From Oscillospiraceae bacterium (GTDB lineage: Bacteria > Bacillota > Clostridia > Oscillospirales > Oscillospiraceae): a stretch of DNA of 64,000 nt. Shown piece by piece: positions 17,464 to 25,254 of this stretch. Position numbers and translations under genes: made by a program. The stretch spans positions 56,954-120,953 of the forward strand of contig JAHHRY010000004.1 of the NCBI GenBank assembly GCA_020025535.1, given 5' to 3'. The notes beneath the pieces were generated by a model. The model was not told where the DNA came from, searched no databases, and saw nothing but the letters and a program-made list of their open reading frames with translations. How positions within the stretch are numbered: position 1 is the stretch's first letter; every line of letters begins with the position of its first letter.

Positions 17464-18372
17464 TTAAGCCTGTGCCGCTGCAACACGCAGGGCCAAAGCA
17501 ATAGAATTGAGTTTTGTTTCGTCGCTGTCGGCGCGGGAAGTCAGGACAATCGGTGCTTTGGCGCCCACGATAAGGCCGGCGTTCTTTGCGTGTGCCATAA
17601 ATACCATGGACTTGTAGAACACGTTGCCCGTCTCGATGGCGGGAACCAGCAGAATGTCTGCATGGCCGGCATTGGGATCGGTGATGCCCTTATGACGGGC
17701 AGCTTCCACGGACACGGCATTGTCCAGTGCCAGAGGTCCGATGACGGTGCAGCCGTCGATCTCGCCGTTCCGGTTTGCCTCCACCAGAGCTGCTGCATCC
17801 AGAGTGGCCTGCATCTTGGGGTTGACCTTCTCCACGGCACACAGGCAGGCTGCGATGGGATTCTCATTTCCCAGAGCGTGGGCAACCTTCACCGCATTGC
17901 GCAGGATGTGCTTTTTGGTCTCCGCATCGGGGGCGATGTTCATGGCGGCGTCGGTGACATAGAACAGCCGGTCGTAGCCGGGAACCTCAAACACTGCCAC
18001 ATGGGACAGAACAGGGCTCTCACGCAGGCCGATTTCCTTGTCCAGGACAGCCTTCAGGATAATGGCAGTATCCACGATACCCTTCATCACCACATCGGCT
18101 TCCTTGTCGCGAACCAGCTTTACCGCCCGGCGGCAAGCCTCGACTTTATCGGTTTCATGGACGATTGTGTAATTGTCCATGGAAATATTCAGCTTATCTG
18201 CAACCGCGCGAATCTCCGCTTCATCGCCCACCAGAATAGCACTGGCAATACCTAACTTATATGCGGCATCCACAGCCAGCAACACTTCTTCGTCCTGTGC
18301 AACGGCCACAGCCAGCACACTGCGCTTCTGATTTTCGCCGACTGTACGCAGGCTTTCCAGAGAATGAATCAT
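17464..18372 (-). CDS. ptb: phosphate butyryltransferase (phosphotransbutyrylase)
   Basis: 302 aa, matching the Ptb branch of the phosphotransacetylase family. Visible blocks are ILVGDEAEIRAVADKL, DVVMKGIVDTAIILKAVLD and PIVLTSRADSDETKLNSIAL near the C-terminus. It exchanges CoA of butyryl- or branched-chain acyl-CoA for phosphate. It is the first gene of the minus-strand operon; AAAAAGGAG precedes the ATG and a good promoter lies about 90 bases upstream. Confidence 0.93.
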   Translation of the reverse strand: MIHSLESLRTVGENQKRSVLAVAVAQDEEVLLAVDAAYKLGIASAILVGDEAEIRAVADKLNISMDNYTIVHETDKVEACRRAVKLVRDKEADVVMKGIVDTAIILKAVLDKEIGLRESPVLSHVAVFEVPGYDRLFYVTDAAMNIAPDAETKKHILRNAVKVAHALGNENPIAACLCAVEKVNPKMQATLDAAALVEANRNGEIDGCTVIGPLALDNAVSVEAARHKGITDPNAGHADILLVPAIETGNVFYKSMVFMAHAKNAGLIVGAKAPIVLTSRADSDETKLNSIALALRVAAAQA

Positions 18373-18457
18373 AAATAGGCTCCTTTTTCATTGTAGGTTA
18401 TGTCAAAAAAGCATGGCAGGTTTTCGCTTTAGTTGTGTAGAAATACATGCTCATCTA

Positions 18458-18486
18458 ATAATAAGGTGAAAGCGCTGTAAAGTCAA
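18458..18486 (-). promoter_or_regulatory. promoter of the ptb-buk-VOR-ilvE operon with a cre-like element in the spacer
   Basis: On the minus strand TTGACT (18481-18486), 17 bases, TATTAT (18458-18463). The spacer, read on the plus strand at 18466-18480, is GTGAAAGCGCTGTAA. It matches the CcpA catabolite-response consensus WTGNAARCGNWWWCA at 12 of 15 positions. A repressor bound there would block RNA polymerase. The promoter is clear; the operator is only a candidate. Confidence 0.7.
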
Positions 18487-18645
18487 TGCACATTTTCACA
18501 AAAGGAAGGATTTGACAGTAAAATCTTTTGTACAAGTTTAACTGTCCACAGCGCACGGACTTTTCCGTTATTTCTTCGATGCAGAAACATACGCCCGTGC
18601 AGATAGCACAGTCATTCCCTCATCGCGTTGGCTGATACAAAAAAC

Positions 18646-18671
18646 AAAGCCGGTCCTAATGGCGCCGGTCT
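18646..18671 (-). terminator. possible terminator in the mal-ptb intergenic region
   Basis: On the minus strand AAG-A-CCGG pairs with CCGG-CTT around an 11-base loop and is followed by TTGTTTTTTG. It is short and has a bulge, so support is modest. Confidence 0.4.
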
Positions 18672-18964
18672 TACAAAAACGGCAATCCGTCGCTTCCCCT
18701 GCCGGTCGGTATTCTTTCGGCATGACAGCAAGGAATGCAGTAATCGGCTTCGGCTCTGCGTGCCCGTCAAGTCATTCCTCCTGTGTCCTCCCGGCAGGTC
18801 GTAGGCCACTGAGCGGAACAAATCAAAATCAGCAAATTCCCGACCGCAGGAGGAAAAGTACAAACTCCCGCAAAGACGGCAGACAGACATTAAGCCGGCG
18901 GTTTCCAGAGGGGGTATGTGCAATCACGTCCTCCACGCAGGCGCAGCCCATCCCGGGCATAAAC

Positions 18965-19002
18965 AAACCCCCGGTGTGATTTTGCAGTCACATCGGGGGT
19001 TT
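18965..19002. terminator. hairpin with flanking A/T runs downstream of mal
   Basis: AAACCCCCG(G)TGTGA pairs with TCACA(T)CGGGGGTTT, an almost perfect 15-bp stem. It may serve as a second, back-up terminator for mal or end an unidentified transcript. Confidence 0.6.
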
Positions 19003-19047
19003 CGTTTGGCGCTCTCCCCTCTTTAAGAGGGAGCCCTTTTACGCAGC

Positions 19048-19079
19048 AGGACCGGAAGTGCATACACACTTCCGGTCCT
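19048..19079 (-). terminator. intrinsic terminator after mal
   Basis: AGGACCGGAAGTG pairs with CACTTCCGGTCCT (13 bp, 6-base loop). It directly follows the mal stop codon. Confidence 0.85.
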
Positions 19080-19086
19080 TAAAAAA

Positions 19087-20346
19087 TTACTTCTTGAGGT
19101 TCTTCTTAGCCTTACGCAGAGCGATGATACGGTTCATTTCGTTGTAAACGATCATGTAGCCCTCGTCTACGCCCATGCCGGGCTTAGCCAGGATCTGAGC
19201 GGGCTGAGTAGCCATTGCACAGTGGACACAGACCTGTGCGCTGCGGTCGGTCTCGTTGCAGGTACCGCCCTGATATGCGCCCACGCCGTGTTCCTTACAG
19301 TACAGAACAGCCTCGATGGTATTGTTGATGCCGCCCAGGTCAGGAGTCTTGATCTGCACCATGTGGCCGGCCTTGTGGTCAGCAAACAGCTTGATGTCTT
19401 CCAGAGTGTTGCACCACTCGTCAGCGACCAGCTCTACGTCGCAGCCGCGGTCATCCAGTTCCTTGGTCAGGCCTGCCAGAGCGATCATCTGGGTCTCACG
19501 GTCGCAGTCGCAGTCCATGGGGCCTTCGATACGCAGATGGAAGGGCTTTGCAATCTGGCCCAGCTTCTCGATGTAGTCAGCCATAGCCTTATAATTGTTG
19601 TTTCCGAAGATGGCGCCGATGGTGCCGTATACATCGATGTGGAATACGGGGAGGTAATCCTCGCTGGAACGGTTGGCCAGAATACGGTCACGCAGCCATG
19701 CCACGTAAGCTTCCAGCTTCTCGCCGTTCTTGCCCAGCTTATCTTCGACGTTGTTGATCAGAGCGTGAGGCAGAACCTGAGCGCCCTTGATAATCATCTT
19801 ATCGGCACCGTTGTAACGGTCATCGCCGGACTGAGTGAAAATGTCGATGGGGGTTTCGGAAACGGTGCAGCCGTACTCGTCGGCAACAACTTCGCACATC
19901 AGTCTGCCGGTAGCCTTTGCAACGGCATCCAGAATGGCCTGAGACATACCGTAGCGGATAGCGGTGTGCAGACGCTTGCCGTTGACCTGAATGGCTTCCA
20001 TCATCTTGCACAGGCCACGGAAGTCATTTGCTTCCTTGCCGACCAGCTCAGGCTTGATGTACTTATCGATGATAGGAATGAAGTCCTCTGCCAGGAACAG
20101 GGGATCACGTCCGCCTGCACCGGAGTACTGAACAGCAGCGCAGTCACCAAAAGCAACCTGGCCGTCTTCCAGAACCAGCATAACAGAGATGGACTCGCCA
20201 GCCTGACGAACAGCACGGAAGCCTTCGGTAACAGGCTCGCCTACATAGAACACGCCGTCATGGCCTGCGCCACGCTTGATGGCTCTCTGGTCATCGAAGT
20301 AAAAGCCGGTACGACCACCGGAGCAAACAACATCAACAATTTTCAT
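19087..20346 (-). CDS. mal: methylaspartate ammonia-lyase
   Basis: 419 aa; the family is about 413 aa. It removes ammonia from (2S,3S)-3-methylaspartate to give mesaconate. Enolase-superfamily features are visible in order: metal-ligand regions HIDVYGT, RIEGPMDC and VADEWCNT, then the catalytic-lysine segment VQIKTPDLGG, and QGGTCNETDRSA. GAGGT precedes the ATG. It is the last gene of the glmS-glmL-glmE-mal transcript, directly after the mutase catalytic subunit, and completes the second step of glutamate fermentation. Confidence 0.95.
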   Translation of the reverse strand: MKIVDVVCSGGRTGFYFDDQRAIKRGAGHDGVFYVGEPVTEGFRAVRQAGESISVMLVLEDGQVAFGDCAAVQYSGAGGRDPLFLAEDFIPIIDKYIKPELVGKEANDFRGLCKMMEAIQVNGKRLHTAIRYGMSQAILDAVAKATGRLMCEVVADEYGCTVSETPIDIFTQSGDDRYNGADKMIIKGAQVLPHALINNVEDKLGKNGEKLEAYVAWLRDRILANRSSEDYLPVFHIDVYGTIGAIFGNNNYKAMADYIEKLGQIAKPFHLRIEGPMDCDCDRETQMIALAGLTKELDDRGCDVELVADEWCNTLEDIKLFADHKAGHMVQIKTPDLGGINNTIEAVLYCKEHGVGAYQGGTCNETDRSAQVCVHCAMATQPAQILAKPGMGVDEGYMIVYNEMNRIIALRKAKKNLKK

Positions 20347-20379
20347 AGTTATTTACCTCTTTACATCTTTTATATGGAA

Positions 20380-21831
20380 TTAATATCTGGGACGACCAAC
20401 CAAACGGCCCTTGCCGATGGCGTAAACGTCATCAACAACCATCTGGAAGGATGCCTTTCTGTTTTCAGCCTTGGCACGGGCTTCGATCTTGGCTGCGTGG
20501 AAGTCCTTCAGCTCCTGAGTGAAGGGCAGGTTGCCCATGCTCAGAATACGGACAGCGCCGTCGTTGTCACGGCAAGGCAGCATCAGACCGGCGTTAGCAC
20601 GGCAAGGTGCGAAGGGAACGTCCAGAACACCGGCCTGAACGCCACGGCAGATACCCTGAGCGATATCGCCATGACCCAACTCGAAGCACTTGTCTACGAT
20701 GCAGCGGGTCTCCTGACGGATGATCTCCTCTTCTTCTTCCAGTCTGGAATCGCTGAAGGTCTGATCGGCCATCATGTTAACAACCTGCTTGGTGCAGCGC
20801 AGACCTTCTGCGTTGGCTTCCATGGTGGGGATGCCCACGGCCTCGTGGGGCGTTTTGACAATAACCTTCGTTGCCTTGGACAGAGCAGCGATCATGCTGC
20901 CGGAGGAAATAACGCCGAAAGCCTTGGCCTCGTCAGCAGGGAAACCGCCCATCCACTGGTGCAGAACGGTGGTAACTTCCACATCGCCGTAGCCGTACTT
21001 CTGCAGGTACTCGTCGGTCAACTCCTGCAGGGTGTGGATGGCAGCAATATCCTGAACCAGGTTGCCGCACTGGCCATAGCCCACCGTGATGTTCTTAACA
21101 CCCTGCTCGGCAGCCAGCAGCGCCTCAATAATGGCAGCTGCATGGGAGATACAGGGAGGAACCAGTGTGCCGGTCAGGGGGCCGTAAGGCTCACGGTTGA
21201 TGGAAACACCCATCTCCTCATACAGGCCGGTCAGACGGTCAACGTACTGCCAGTCGCGGATGGTGCGCTCCATGGGAATATTCTTACAGTAGGGCAGGTT
21301 GTAGGAAATACCGCCGCCCTCGTAGCTGGTGAAGCCACCGGCATAGGTGATCTCGGTCAGCAGACGGGCATCGGGAGTACCATGACGAACCTGCAGAGGG
21401 GTATGTACGCTCTCTACTACGCGGCGGCAGCCGGCAACGCCGTGGTTAACTGCCGGGAAGCCGTTCAGCAGGGCTCTGCCCAGACGAATGGACTCGGCAA
21501 TACCGTTTTCAGCCTCTTCGTAGCGGTTCTGACGGGTGTAAGAGTCGATGGTGGAAGGCAGCAGGTCTGCTTCGCCGTGATCCTGCAGATACTGCATCAG
21601 CTTGATGTGCTCTTCGATTACGGGAACACCTGCACGGGGCTGAACCAGGGTCTTGCCGTCGCGCTTGGCTGCCAGCAGTTTCTTGGAGAAAATACGTTCC
21701 TCGGGCATTGCCTTGTGATAGGCAACGGCCTCTTCCAGGTTTACGTCCTTGCCAGTAGGCCACTGAGTCAATACTTCCTGGCGCAGTTTGGCAAACTCTT
21801 CATCGGAAATACGTTTATTCTGAATGTCCAT
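20380..21831 (-). CDS. glmE: methylaspartate (glutamate) mutase, epsilon subunit
   Basis: 483 aa, identical in length to the well-known clostridial GlmE. It forms the TIM-barrel substrate-binding part of the B12-dependent enzyme that rearranges L-glutamate into 3-methylaspartate. Recognisable segments are QPRAGVPVIEEHIKLMQYLQ, YGPLTGTLVPPCISHA and TVLHQWMGGFPADEAKAFG. The start lies inside the end of glmL (17-base overlap) with only a weak ribosome-binding site, so translation is probably coupled. Confidence 0.95.
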   Translation of the reverse strand: MDIQNKRISDEEFAKLRQEVLTQWPTGKDVNLEEAVAYHKAMPEERIFSKKLLAAKRDGKTLVQPRAGVPVIEEHIKLMQYLQDHGEADLLPSTIDSYTRQNRYEEAENGIAESIRLGRALLNGFPAVNHGVAGCRRVVESVHTPLQVRHGTPDARLLTEITYAGGFTSYEGGGISYNLPYCKNIPMERTIRDWQYVDRLTGLYEEMGVSINREPYGPLTGTLVPPCISHAAAIIEALLAAEQGVKNITVGYGQCGNLVQDIAAIHTLQELTDEYLQKYGYGDVEVTTVLHQWMGGFPADEAKAFGVISSGSMIAALSKATKVIVKTPHEAVGIPTMEANAEGLRCTKQVVNMMADQTFSDSRLEEEEEIIRQETRCIVDKCFELGHGDIAQGICRGVQAGVLDVPFAPCRANAGLMLPCRDNDGAVRILSMGNLPFTQELKDFHAAKIEARAKAENRKASFQMVVDDVYAIGKGRLVGRPRY

Positions 21832-23206
21832 AATGTTCCAGCTCTTTCTTCATTATTCGCAGTGCCACCTGGGGATAGCGGTTGCTGATCAGGCCCATAG
21901 CGGCAAGGATATAGGTTCTGTCCACCCAAATATCTGCATCCTTCGGACGCAGGGACATGGGTTGTGCAGGAGAATACAAGGCGTATTTTGCAATCTTTGC
22001 GGTATCCTTGGTATGAATCAGGCTGCCGCCGGTTACAATGATCTGCTTGACATGGGTCAGGTTCTTGCCCGACTGGACAAAGGTCTGTCCCATCATCGTG
22101 TAAGTTTCCTCCATGGTGCCGGCATGCCGGGCCACGGCGGTTTCTATGGCCATAGAGGCCAGAGCATGATCCAGATTCTCCAGTTCCTCATTTCCGTTGG
22201 GAACAGAGTCTGTGTGTTCTCTCAGCCAGCCCACCAGTTCCTCCACGCGGGCGCGGGGAATGCCGGAAATCTGACTGATACGGTCTGCGCCGGCGGCCTC
22301 CAGGATACCCTTGACGCTGTAGCGCATACCGATATCGCCTTCCACCGTACGCTTGGAGAAAGGCTCCATCAGTCCTTTGTAAACGGTATTCATAGCCGTG
22401 GGCATACCGTCTGCAATGGAGTAGACATCTGTGGTAGCACCGCCTACGTCCACAGCCACCAGGTCACCGATGCCGCACTCCCCTTCGCAGCCTTCTGCCA
22501 GCAGTTCCATTGCCTGCATTACGGCCGACGGGGTGGGCATCATAATATCCGACAGCAGCTCCGATGCCTTGGACAGTCCCTTGGCATGGATGATGCGGTT
22601 CAGGAAAATTTCCCGGATCTGTTTCTGGGTAGGTTCGATGTTCAGAGTGCCGAACTTCGGCATGACGTTGGGGCAGATGTAGGTTTCCACACCCTCCAGC
22701 AGTCTCTTGCACTCCCGGGAAGCCGTGCGGTTGCCGGCAATGACCACCGGGAAGTCCGGCTTCATTTTAGCAAGCATTTCGGCATTATGGAGAATGCAGG
22801 CGGTATTACCGCCGTCCGTACCGCCGACCAGCAGGAAAATATCAGGCTTCAGGTCCCGGATTTCCTCCAGATCGTCTTCCGTCAGCTGAAAGGAATACAG
22901 GCCGACCACCTTGGCACCTGCGCCAAGGCTTGCCAGTTTGGCCGCCTCGCTGGTGAGTTCCGGCACAAGGCCGCTGGTCACCATTCGCAGGCCGCCTGCA
23001 GCAGATGAGCACGCAAAGCACTCCGCATAATCCAGTTTGCCGGTTTTCTTCTCCAGCAGAGCCAGACCGTTATGGAGTCCATCATTAATATCGGTCTGCA
23101 CCGTGGTATAGGAAGCAGCCGTGCCAAGGATCTGTTCGGATTCCACGTCCACAGCCGTTAACTTCGTGTATGTACTGCCGAAGTCAATGAGCAAGATCGG
23201 TTTCAC
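21815..23206 (-). CDS. glmL: glutamate mutase accessory protein GlmL (MutL)
   Basis: 463 aa. ASKHA-type ATPase, with LIDFGSTYTKLTAVD at the N-terminus, LVGGTDGGNT, VDVGGATTDVYS and VTGGSLIHT. In known glutamate mutase clusters GlmL lies between glmS and glmE and is thought to be a reactivase or chaperone for the B12 enzyme. The GTG start overlaps the glmS stop by four bases (GTGA), so translation is coupled. Confidence 0.93.
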   Translation of the reverse strand: MKPILLIDFGSTYTKLTAVDVESEQILGTAASYTTVQTDINDGLHNGLALLEKKTGKLDYAECFACSSAAGGLRMVTSGLVPELTSEAAKLASLGAGAKVVGLYSFQLTEDDLEEIRDLKPDIFLLVGGTDGGNTACILHNAEMLAKMKPDFPVVIAGNRTASRECKRLLEGVETYICPNVMPKFGTLNIEPTQKQIREIFLNRIIHAKGLSKASELLSDIMMPTPSAVMQAMELLAEGCEGECGIGDLVAVDVGGATTDVYSIADGMPTAMNTVYKGLMEPFSKRTVEGDIGMRYSVKGILEAAGADRISQISGIPRARVEELVGWLREHTDSVPNGNEELENLDHALASMAIETAVARHAGTMEETYTMMGQTFVQSGKNLTHVKQIIVTGGSLIHTKDTAKIAKYALYSPAQPMSLRPKDADIWVDRTYILAAMGLISNRYPQVALRIMKKELEHYGHSE

Positions 23207-23637
23207 GCATTCTCACCATCCATATGCAGCAGTTCACGCAGAGCTGCAATGGTAGTTTCAGGAGCAGTGCCAGGAGGGAACGCACGATCAAAGCCCATAT
23301 CCTTGAAACGCTTTTCCACATCTTCAAAGGTCTGCTTGCCGATAACAATATTGCCGCCAACCAGCAGAGGAATACCGATCAGTCCAGCTTCGTTGCACTT
23401 ATCACGCATACCACGGCAGTCCAGTTCACCCTGACCGTACAGGGAAGATATCACAATGGCATCTGCATCGGACTCAATGGCTGCGGAGATATACTCTTCC
23501 TGAGAAACCATAACGCCCAGATTCACCACATCGAATCCGGCTTCCGTAAAGGCATGGTACAGGATTTTATTGCCCACCGCATGGACATCAGCGCCGATAA
23601 CGCCAATGACCAGAACCTTCTTTTTCTTTGTTTCCAT
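23203..23637 (-). CDS. glmS: methylaspartate (glutamate) mutase, sigma subunit
   Basis: 144 aa. B12-binding Rossmann subunit with the Asp-x-His-x-x-Gly motif, here ADVHAVG; His19 is the expected lower ligand of cobalt. Later SSLYGQGE and LLVGGNIVIG match the cofactor-binding loops. GAGGTG precedes the ATG. First gene of the glmS-glmL-glmE-mal transcript. Adenosylcobalamin must come from elsewhere; no B12-synthesis gene is nearby apart from eutT in the ethanolamine locus. Confidence 0.95.
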   Translation of the reverse strand: METKKKKVLVIGVIGADVHAVGNKILYHAFTEAGFDVVNLGVMVSQEEYISAAIESDADAIVISSLYGQGELDCRGMRDKCNEAGLIGIPLLVGGNIVIGKQTFEDVEKRFKDMGFDRAFPPGTAPETTIAALRELLHMDGENA

Positions 23638-23666
23638 AATAGCACCTCTAAATAATGCATAAATAG

Positions 23667-23683
23667 ATGGGCATACTGCCCAT
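23667..23683 (-). promoter_or_regulatory. inverted repeat in the glmS leader
   Basis: ATGGGCA-TAC-TGCCCAT, a perfect 7-bp inverted repeat just downstream of the predicted transcription start. It could be an operator or a small leader hairpin. Confidence 0.45.
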
Positions 23684-23696
23684 TACACCGTAGTCT

Positions 23697-23725
23697 ATAA
23701 TATCCACTTTGGATAGCTTTGTCAA
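23697..23725 (-). promoter_or_regulatory. promoter of glmS-glmL-glmE-mal
   Basis: On the minus strand TTGACA (23720-23725), 17 bases, TATTAT (23697-23702). It lies about 65 bases upstream of glmS and downstream of the terminator of the preceding operon, so the mutase genes form their own transcript. Confidence 0.85.
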
Positions 23726-23768
23726 GCCAATATTTGAGCAAAATGACAATGTATGGAAAACAGCAAGA

Positions 23769-23803
23769 AATCGCACCCCCAGGCAGTACCCGGAGGTGCG
23801 ATT
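23769..23803 (-). terminator. terminator of the citramalate lyase-mesaconase operon
   Basis: AATCGCACC pairs with GGTGCGATT, extended by CC/GG, about 30 bases past the mesaconase beta stop codon. It separates this operon from glmS. Confidence 0.75.
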
Positions 23804-23832
23804 ATTGTTACTTCGTCCAAAAGCAGATGGAA

Positions 23833-24393
23833 TTACCCCTTCCGGGACTCCAAATAGCTTGTACGGCCCGTTTCATAGAGGTTGTTGCCTTCGCTGTCGA
23901 TGATGACAACCACCGGGAAGTTCTCCACTTCCAGACGGCGGATGGCTTCTGCGCCCAGGTCCTCGTAAGCGATGACTTCTGCCTTCTTGATGCAGCGGCT
24001 CAGCAGTGCACCGCAGCCGCCGATGGCTCCGAAGTAAACGGCACCATGGACATTCATGGCATTGATGACTTCCTTGCTGCGCTTGCCCTTTCCGATCATG
24101 CCGGTAAGGCCCATTTCAATCAGTGTGGGGCTGTAGGCATCCATACGGTAAGCAGTGGTGGGGCCGGCAGAGCCGATGACCTCACCGGGCTTTGCCGGGG
24201 TGGGACCTACAAAGTAAATCACGCTGTCCTTTACATCCAGAGGCAGTTCCTTGCCTTCGGCTGCCAGCTCGCACAGGCGCTTGTGGGCAGCATCACGGGC
24301 AGTGTAGATCACGCCGGACAGCAGACAGCTGTCGCCGGCTCTCAGGGAACGGGCCTGTTCCCTGCTCATGGGTACCTGAATAGAAATGGACAT
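23833..24393 (-). CDS. mesaconase (fumarase class I family), beta subunit
   Basis: 186 aa, equivalent to the C-terminal domain of class I fumarases and to TtdB. The segments GDSCLLSGVIYTARDAAHKR, YFVGPTPAKPGEVIGSAGPT and GAVYFGAIGGCGALLSRCI are typical. In this cluster the natural reaction is hydration of mesaconate to (S)-citramalate, although fumarate hydration is possible. The ribosome-binding site GGAGGTG lies inside the end of the alpha gene and the ATG follows its stop by one base, so the subunits are translated together. Confidence 0.85.
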   Translation of the reverse strand: MSISIQVPMSREQARSLRAGDSCLLSGVIYTARDAAHKRLCELAAEGKELPLDVKDSVIYFVGPTPAKPGEVIGSAGPTTAYRMDAYSPTLIEMGLTGMIGKGKRSKEVINAMNVHGAVYFGAIGGCGALLSRCIKKAEVIAYEDLGAEAIRRLEVENFPVVVIIDSEGNNLYETGRTSYLESRKG

Positions 24394-24394
24394 A

Positions 24395-25234
24395 TTACAG
24401 CACCTCCGTCTGATGTCTGGTCACATGGCAGTTGATGTTCACCGCCACCGGCAGGCCGGCGATGTGGGTGGGGAACTGCTCGATGTGTACTGCCAGAGCC
24501 GTGGTCTTGCCGCCGAAGCCCTGAGGGCCAACGCCCAGAGTGTTGATCTTCTCCAGCAGCTCACGCTCCAGATCGGCATAGAAGGGATCCGGGTTAGGCT
24601 CGCCTGCGTGGCGCATCAGCGCACGCTTGGCAAGATAGGCCGCCTTGTCAAAAGTGCCGCCGATGCCAACACCCACCACAATGGGAGGACAGGGGTTGGG
24701 GCCGGCCTCTTCCACTACCTTCAGGATGAAGTTCTTCACGCCCTGCAGGCCGTCGGAAGGCTTCAGCATTTTGATCTGGCTCATATTCTCGCTGCCGAAG
24801 CCCTTGGGGGCAACAGTGATTTCCAGCTGGTCGCCGGGAACGATGTCATAATAGATCATTGCAGGAGTATTGTCTCCGGTGTTGACCCGGTCCAGAGGAT
24901 CCCGCACAACGGATTTACGAAGATAGCCCTCCGAATAGCCCTGACGGACACCTTCGTTGATGGCCTCAGCCAGATCGCCGTTTACATGGACTTCCTGACC
25001 GATCTTCACGAACACACAGGCAACGCCGGTGTCCTGACAGATGGGGCAGTTTTCCTTGTCGGCGATAGAATAGTTTTCCATGATTCTTTCCAGGATCTCC
25101 CGGGCCTGAGGCCAGGTTTCCTGTTCATAGGACTTTTCAATGCAGTTCTTCACATCCTGAGGCAGGTGTGTATTGGCCTCAACACAGAGGCGCTTGACTA
25201 CCTCAGTGATTCTCTCTGCACCAATTTCACGCAT
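24395..25234 (-). CDS. mesaconase (fumarase class I family), alpha subunit
   Basis: 279 aa. It corresponds to the N-terminal Fe-S domain of class I hydro-lyases. It has the cysteine regions ENCPICQDTGVACVFV and NPCPPIVVGVGIGGTFDKAA and ends with a segment around VAVNINCHVTRH. A labile 4Fe-4S cluster bound by three cysteines is expected. GGGGAGG precedes the ATG. It sits between citramalate lyase and the beta subunit in the methylaspartate pathway, which supports mesaconate as substrate. Confidence 0.85.
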   Translation of the reverse strand: MREIGAERITEVVKRLCVEANTHLPQDVKNCIEKSYEQETWPQAREILERIMENYSIADKENCPICQDTGVACVFVKIGQEVHVNGDLAEAINEGVRQGYSEGYLRKSVVRDPLDRVNTGDNTPAMIYYDIVPGDQLEITVAPKGFGSENMSQIKMLKPSDGLQGVKNFILKVVEEAGPNPCPPIVVGVGIGGTFDKAAYLAKRALMRHAGEPNPDPFYADLERELLEKINTLGVGPQGFGGKTTALAVHIEQFPTHIAGLPVAVNINCHVTRHQTEVL

Positions 25235-25254
25235 GGTAATATCCTCCCCTGCTT

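Larger units (their letters stand above)
18487..19047. other. intergenic region with hairpins, no recognised gene
   Basis: About 560 bases between the mal terminator and the ptb promoter. Short reading frames lack credible starts. Two hairpins with T-runs are present (18646-18671 and 18965-19002), so a small untranslated RNA on the minus strand is possible. I looked for conserved blocks of the cobalamin riboswitch, c-di-GMP riboswitch, tmRNA and RNase P RNA and did not find them. Confidence 0.5.

Noticed and set aside
18612..18923. 103-codon minus-strand frame in the mal-ptb gap
   Set aside because: No ribosome-binding site, unnatural composition, and it runs through a terminator-like hairpin.
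18601..18960. Cobalamin riboswitch, suggested by GGCCACTGAG near 18803
   Set aside because: Only one short B12-box-like word is present; the other conserved blocks of the aptamer are missing and the position after mal makes no regulatory sense.
19222..21888. Very long plus-strand open frame opposite mal and glmE
   Set aside because: It is antisense to two clearly assigned enzymes, has no ribosome-binding site, and its composition is that of a reverse-complement shadow of GC-rich genes.
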